NCBI GenBank assembly: GCA_046760905.1
Contig: JBHIFB010000120.1
Span: forward strand, 1 to 9,852
Length of the DNA: 9,852 nucleotides
Origin: JBHIFB01 sp046760905
GTDB lineage: Bacteria; Gemmatimonadota; CAZMKB01
Direction: 5' to 3'
The position numbers were made by a program, and so were the translations under genes. This document shows positions 8,532-9,852 of this stretch, in pieces. The notes beneath the pieces were generated by a model that saw nothing but the letters and a program-made list of their open reading frames with translations, did no database searches and was not told the DNA's origin. How positions within the stretch are numbered: position 1 is the stretch's first letter; every line of letters starts with the position of its first letter.

Positions 8532-8645
8532 TCACCCCAACATCTTGCCGCTTAATTCCGCAAATCGAAAATATAGCCTCAATTCCAGGCTTGCGGAATT
8601 TTGGTGGCTAAAGGTGGCAGGTTCTTGGGGTCAATTACATTGAAC
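8520..8645. repeat. Nested imperfect inverted repeat, MITE-like or large hairpin
   Basis: The outer arms are 30 nt each, at 8520-8549 and 8616-8645, and match at 24 of 30 positions when one is reverse-complemented. Shared blocks include CAATGT/AAATGT, ACCCCAA and TGCC. Inside them is a perfect 10-bp pair, AATTCCGCAA at 8554-8563 and TTGCGGAATT at 8591-8600, enclosing a 27-nt loop. The inner connectors are unequal (4 nt on the left, 15 nt on the right). The element encodes nothing, and no target-site duplication is evident at its ends. It lies between the 3' end of the minus-strand beta-helix gene and the HEPN remnant. It might be a non-autonomous mobile repeat, a dispersed palindromic repeat or a structured terminator for the beta-helix gene. 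Confidence 0.65.
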
Positions 8646-8647
8646 CC

Positions 8648-9852
8648 TCAATGAAATACAACTTTCGCTTGTTTTGTCCCATCAACTACCAGAAGATCAA
8701 AAACCTCGGAATCCCAGATTGCTTCGCCGTAGATGCCGACTCGCCCTTTCACTGTGTAGAGCCCCTCTGGTGCATTGCTGGGGATCGGCACTTCCACTGT
8801 CTGCGTCCACTCTCCCGGTTGAATCACTCTGTCGAGATATTTTAATGCCACTCCGCTCAGCGGTCCGCTGAAGTCTATCCATCCATCGATTATCTGTGGA
8901 TAGGGGGTGGGATTCTCCAACGAAACTTCCCAGGAAACGACCGATCCTGCAAAGGCGGTCTCCGGATATCCTTCGAATATGAGTAAGCCATTGAACCGCT
9001 GGGGGAACTCAAGAGCCCCCATGTCTATCCTGTCCCCACCGCCTTCCGGGACATCCGATGCGGGATTTCCTGCATCGATGCAGGGAGAGCGGGTTGAAAG
9101 GGTATAGTCACCGCCCAAGGGATCAACGAAGAGGGGGTCTCCATCGATGTTTCCCACACCGGGCCAGCCACCTTCTATCAGGGAATACTCGATTGTGACA
9201 GTCGCCCCGCTTGCATCGATCGATCCCATGACGATGCTGTTTGAGATCATTGAAGTTGTATCAGTGACTAAATAAATTCCATCCGCAGAATAAGCCCTAT
9301 TGTCTGCAATTGTGTTTTTCGCCAGTATCAATGGACTGCCATATATCCCGCCGCCGATGCTCCCGTCATACCAATCCCCGCCCGCAAAATTTCTGCATAT
9401 TACGTTGCCGGTGATGGTTGCTCCATACTGGCTCACGTAGACCCCCCCTCCGTAGCCACTCCCCAATGGACACTCGTTATACATGATGATGTTATCCTTT
9501 ATGACAACATCCAGATATGAAACATAAATTCCCATTCCTCTGCCGAACCCCTGTGTAGAATTGCTATTTATAGCATTCCCCTCAATGACTGTGCTTCTGT
9601 AGCAGTAAATACCACCTCCTAAATAAGCTCCTCCATTACGACATATTGTATTATTCTTGATCTGGGGGCCTGCACCATCTATGTCAGCACTACTATAAAT
9701 TCCTCCGCCCCAACTGTCAGCTGAATTATCGCAGATCATATTGTTCTCTATCACTCCATTATGATTGTAGCAGGAGATACCTCCTCCCGCCTGACTCGCT
9801 GAATTATTGCTGATCGTGTTATGACTTATCGTTGGGCTGGAGTTATAGCAGT
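8648..9852 (-). CDS. Secreted right-handed beta-helix protein, C-terminal part (5' end outside window)
   Basis: The minus-strand frame is open to the window edge, so the GTG at 9754 is internal and any signal peptide lies outside. About 400 residues are visible. The first half is a parallel beta-helix built from short rungs that repeat the patterns GGGIY and (N/G/D)N-x-I-x-x-N: NNMICDN, NNTICRN, GNAINSN, DNIIMYN, GNVICRN and KNTIADN, interleaved with GGGIYSS, GGGIYCY, GGGVYVS and GGGIYGS. The helix closes with IDGDPLFVDP, SPCIDAGNPASD and DMGALEF, a module common at the end of surface parallel-beta-helix proteins. An Ig-like beta-sandwich of about 100 residues follows (GYPETAFAGSVVSWEV to EVFDLLVV). 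The protein ends at KQAKVVFH with no membrane anchor or recognisable sorting domain. Such proteins are usually exported and may bind or cleave polysaccharides, but no catalytic residues can be assigned here. Confidence 0.9.
   Translation of the reverse strand, partial: CYNSSPTISHNTISNNSASQAGGGISCYNHNGVIENNMICDNSADSWGGGIYSSADIDGAGPQIKNNTICRNGGAYLGGGIYCYRSTVIEGNAINSNSTQGFGRGMGIYVSYLDVVIKDNIIMYNECPLGSGYGGGVYVSQYGATITGNVICRNFAGGDWYDGSIGGGIYGSPLILAKNTIADNRAYSADGIYLVTDTTSMISNSIVMGSIDASGATVTIEYSLIEGGWPGVGNIDGDPLFVDPLGGDYTLSTRSPCIDAGNPASDVPEGGGDRIDMGALEFPQRFNGLLIFEGYPETAFAGSVVSWEVSLENPTPYPQIIDGWIDFSGPLSGVALKYLDRVIQPGEWTQTVEVPIPSNAPEGLYTVKGRVGIYGEAIWDSEVFDLLVVDGTKQAKVVFH

Noticed and set aside
8907..9107. 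Plus-strand open frames opposite the beta-helix gene (around 8651-9107)
   Set aside because: They are shadows of the minus-strand gene, whose repeat pattern and domain motifs are clear.

Overview
The window comes from a bacterial genome, most likely an uncultured or little-studied lineage. A full-length Mfd shows it is bacterial. Arginine is often encoded by AGG, and the GC content looks moderate. The secreted beta-helix protein with a 'DPLFVDP...SPCIDAGNP...DMGALEF' C-terminal module is a style common in FCB-group and candidate-phylum genomes. I cannot place it more precisely from sequence alone.

Positions 2-7044 (+ strand) form a compact core operon. It holds the C-terminal part of a MoxR-family AAA+ ATPase, a DUF58 protein with a von Willebrand A (vWA) fold, a BatA-type membrane vWA protein, and the transcription-repair coupling factor Mfd. 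Only 3 nt separate the DUF58 and BatA genes, and the BatA stop overlaps the mfd GTG start by 4 nt. MoxR, DUF58 and BatA are a classic set, thought to act as an ATPase chaperone with MIDAS-containing partners at the cell envelope. Mfd is carried along by translational coupling.

Positions 7045-8334 hold an accessory unit. A short promoter region contains four copies of a TGAGTAAA half-site arranged symmetrically, followed by an AAA-14/DUF4143 ATPase with a C-terminal PD-(D/E)XK-like nuclease fold.

Positions 8335-8647 contain no intact gene. They hold a minus-strand 46-codon remnant resembling the C-terminus of a HEPN (UPF0332-like) protein. A nested imperfect inverted repeat (8520-8645) abuts it and looks like a small non-autonomous repeat element.

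Positions 8648-9852 (- strand) hold the C-terminal part of a large secreted right-handed beta-helix protein, whose N-terminus lies beyond the window. Its stop codon is 2 nt from the end of the inverted repeat.

I found no clear new multi-gene system. The most unusual signals are the palindromic half-site array before the DUF4143 gene and the inverted-repeat element that sits exactly at the break in the HEPN remnant.
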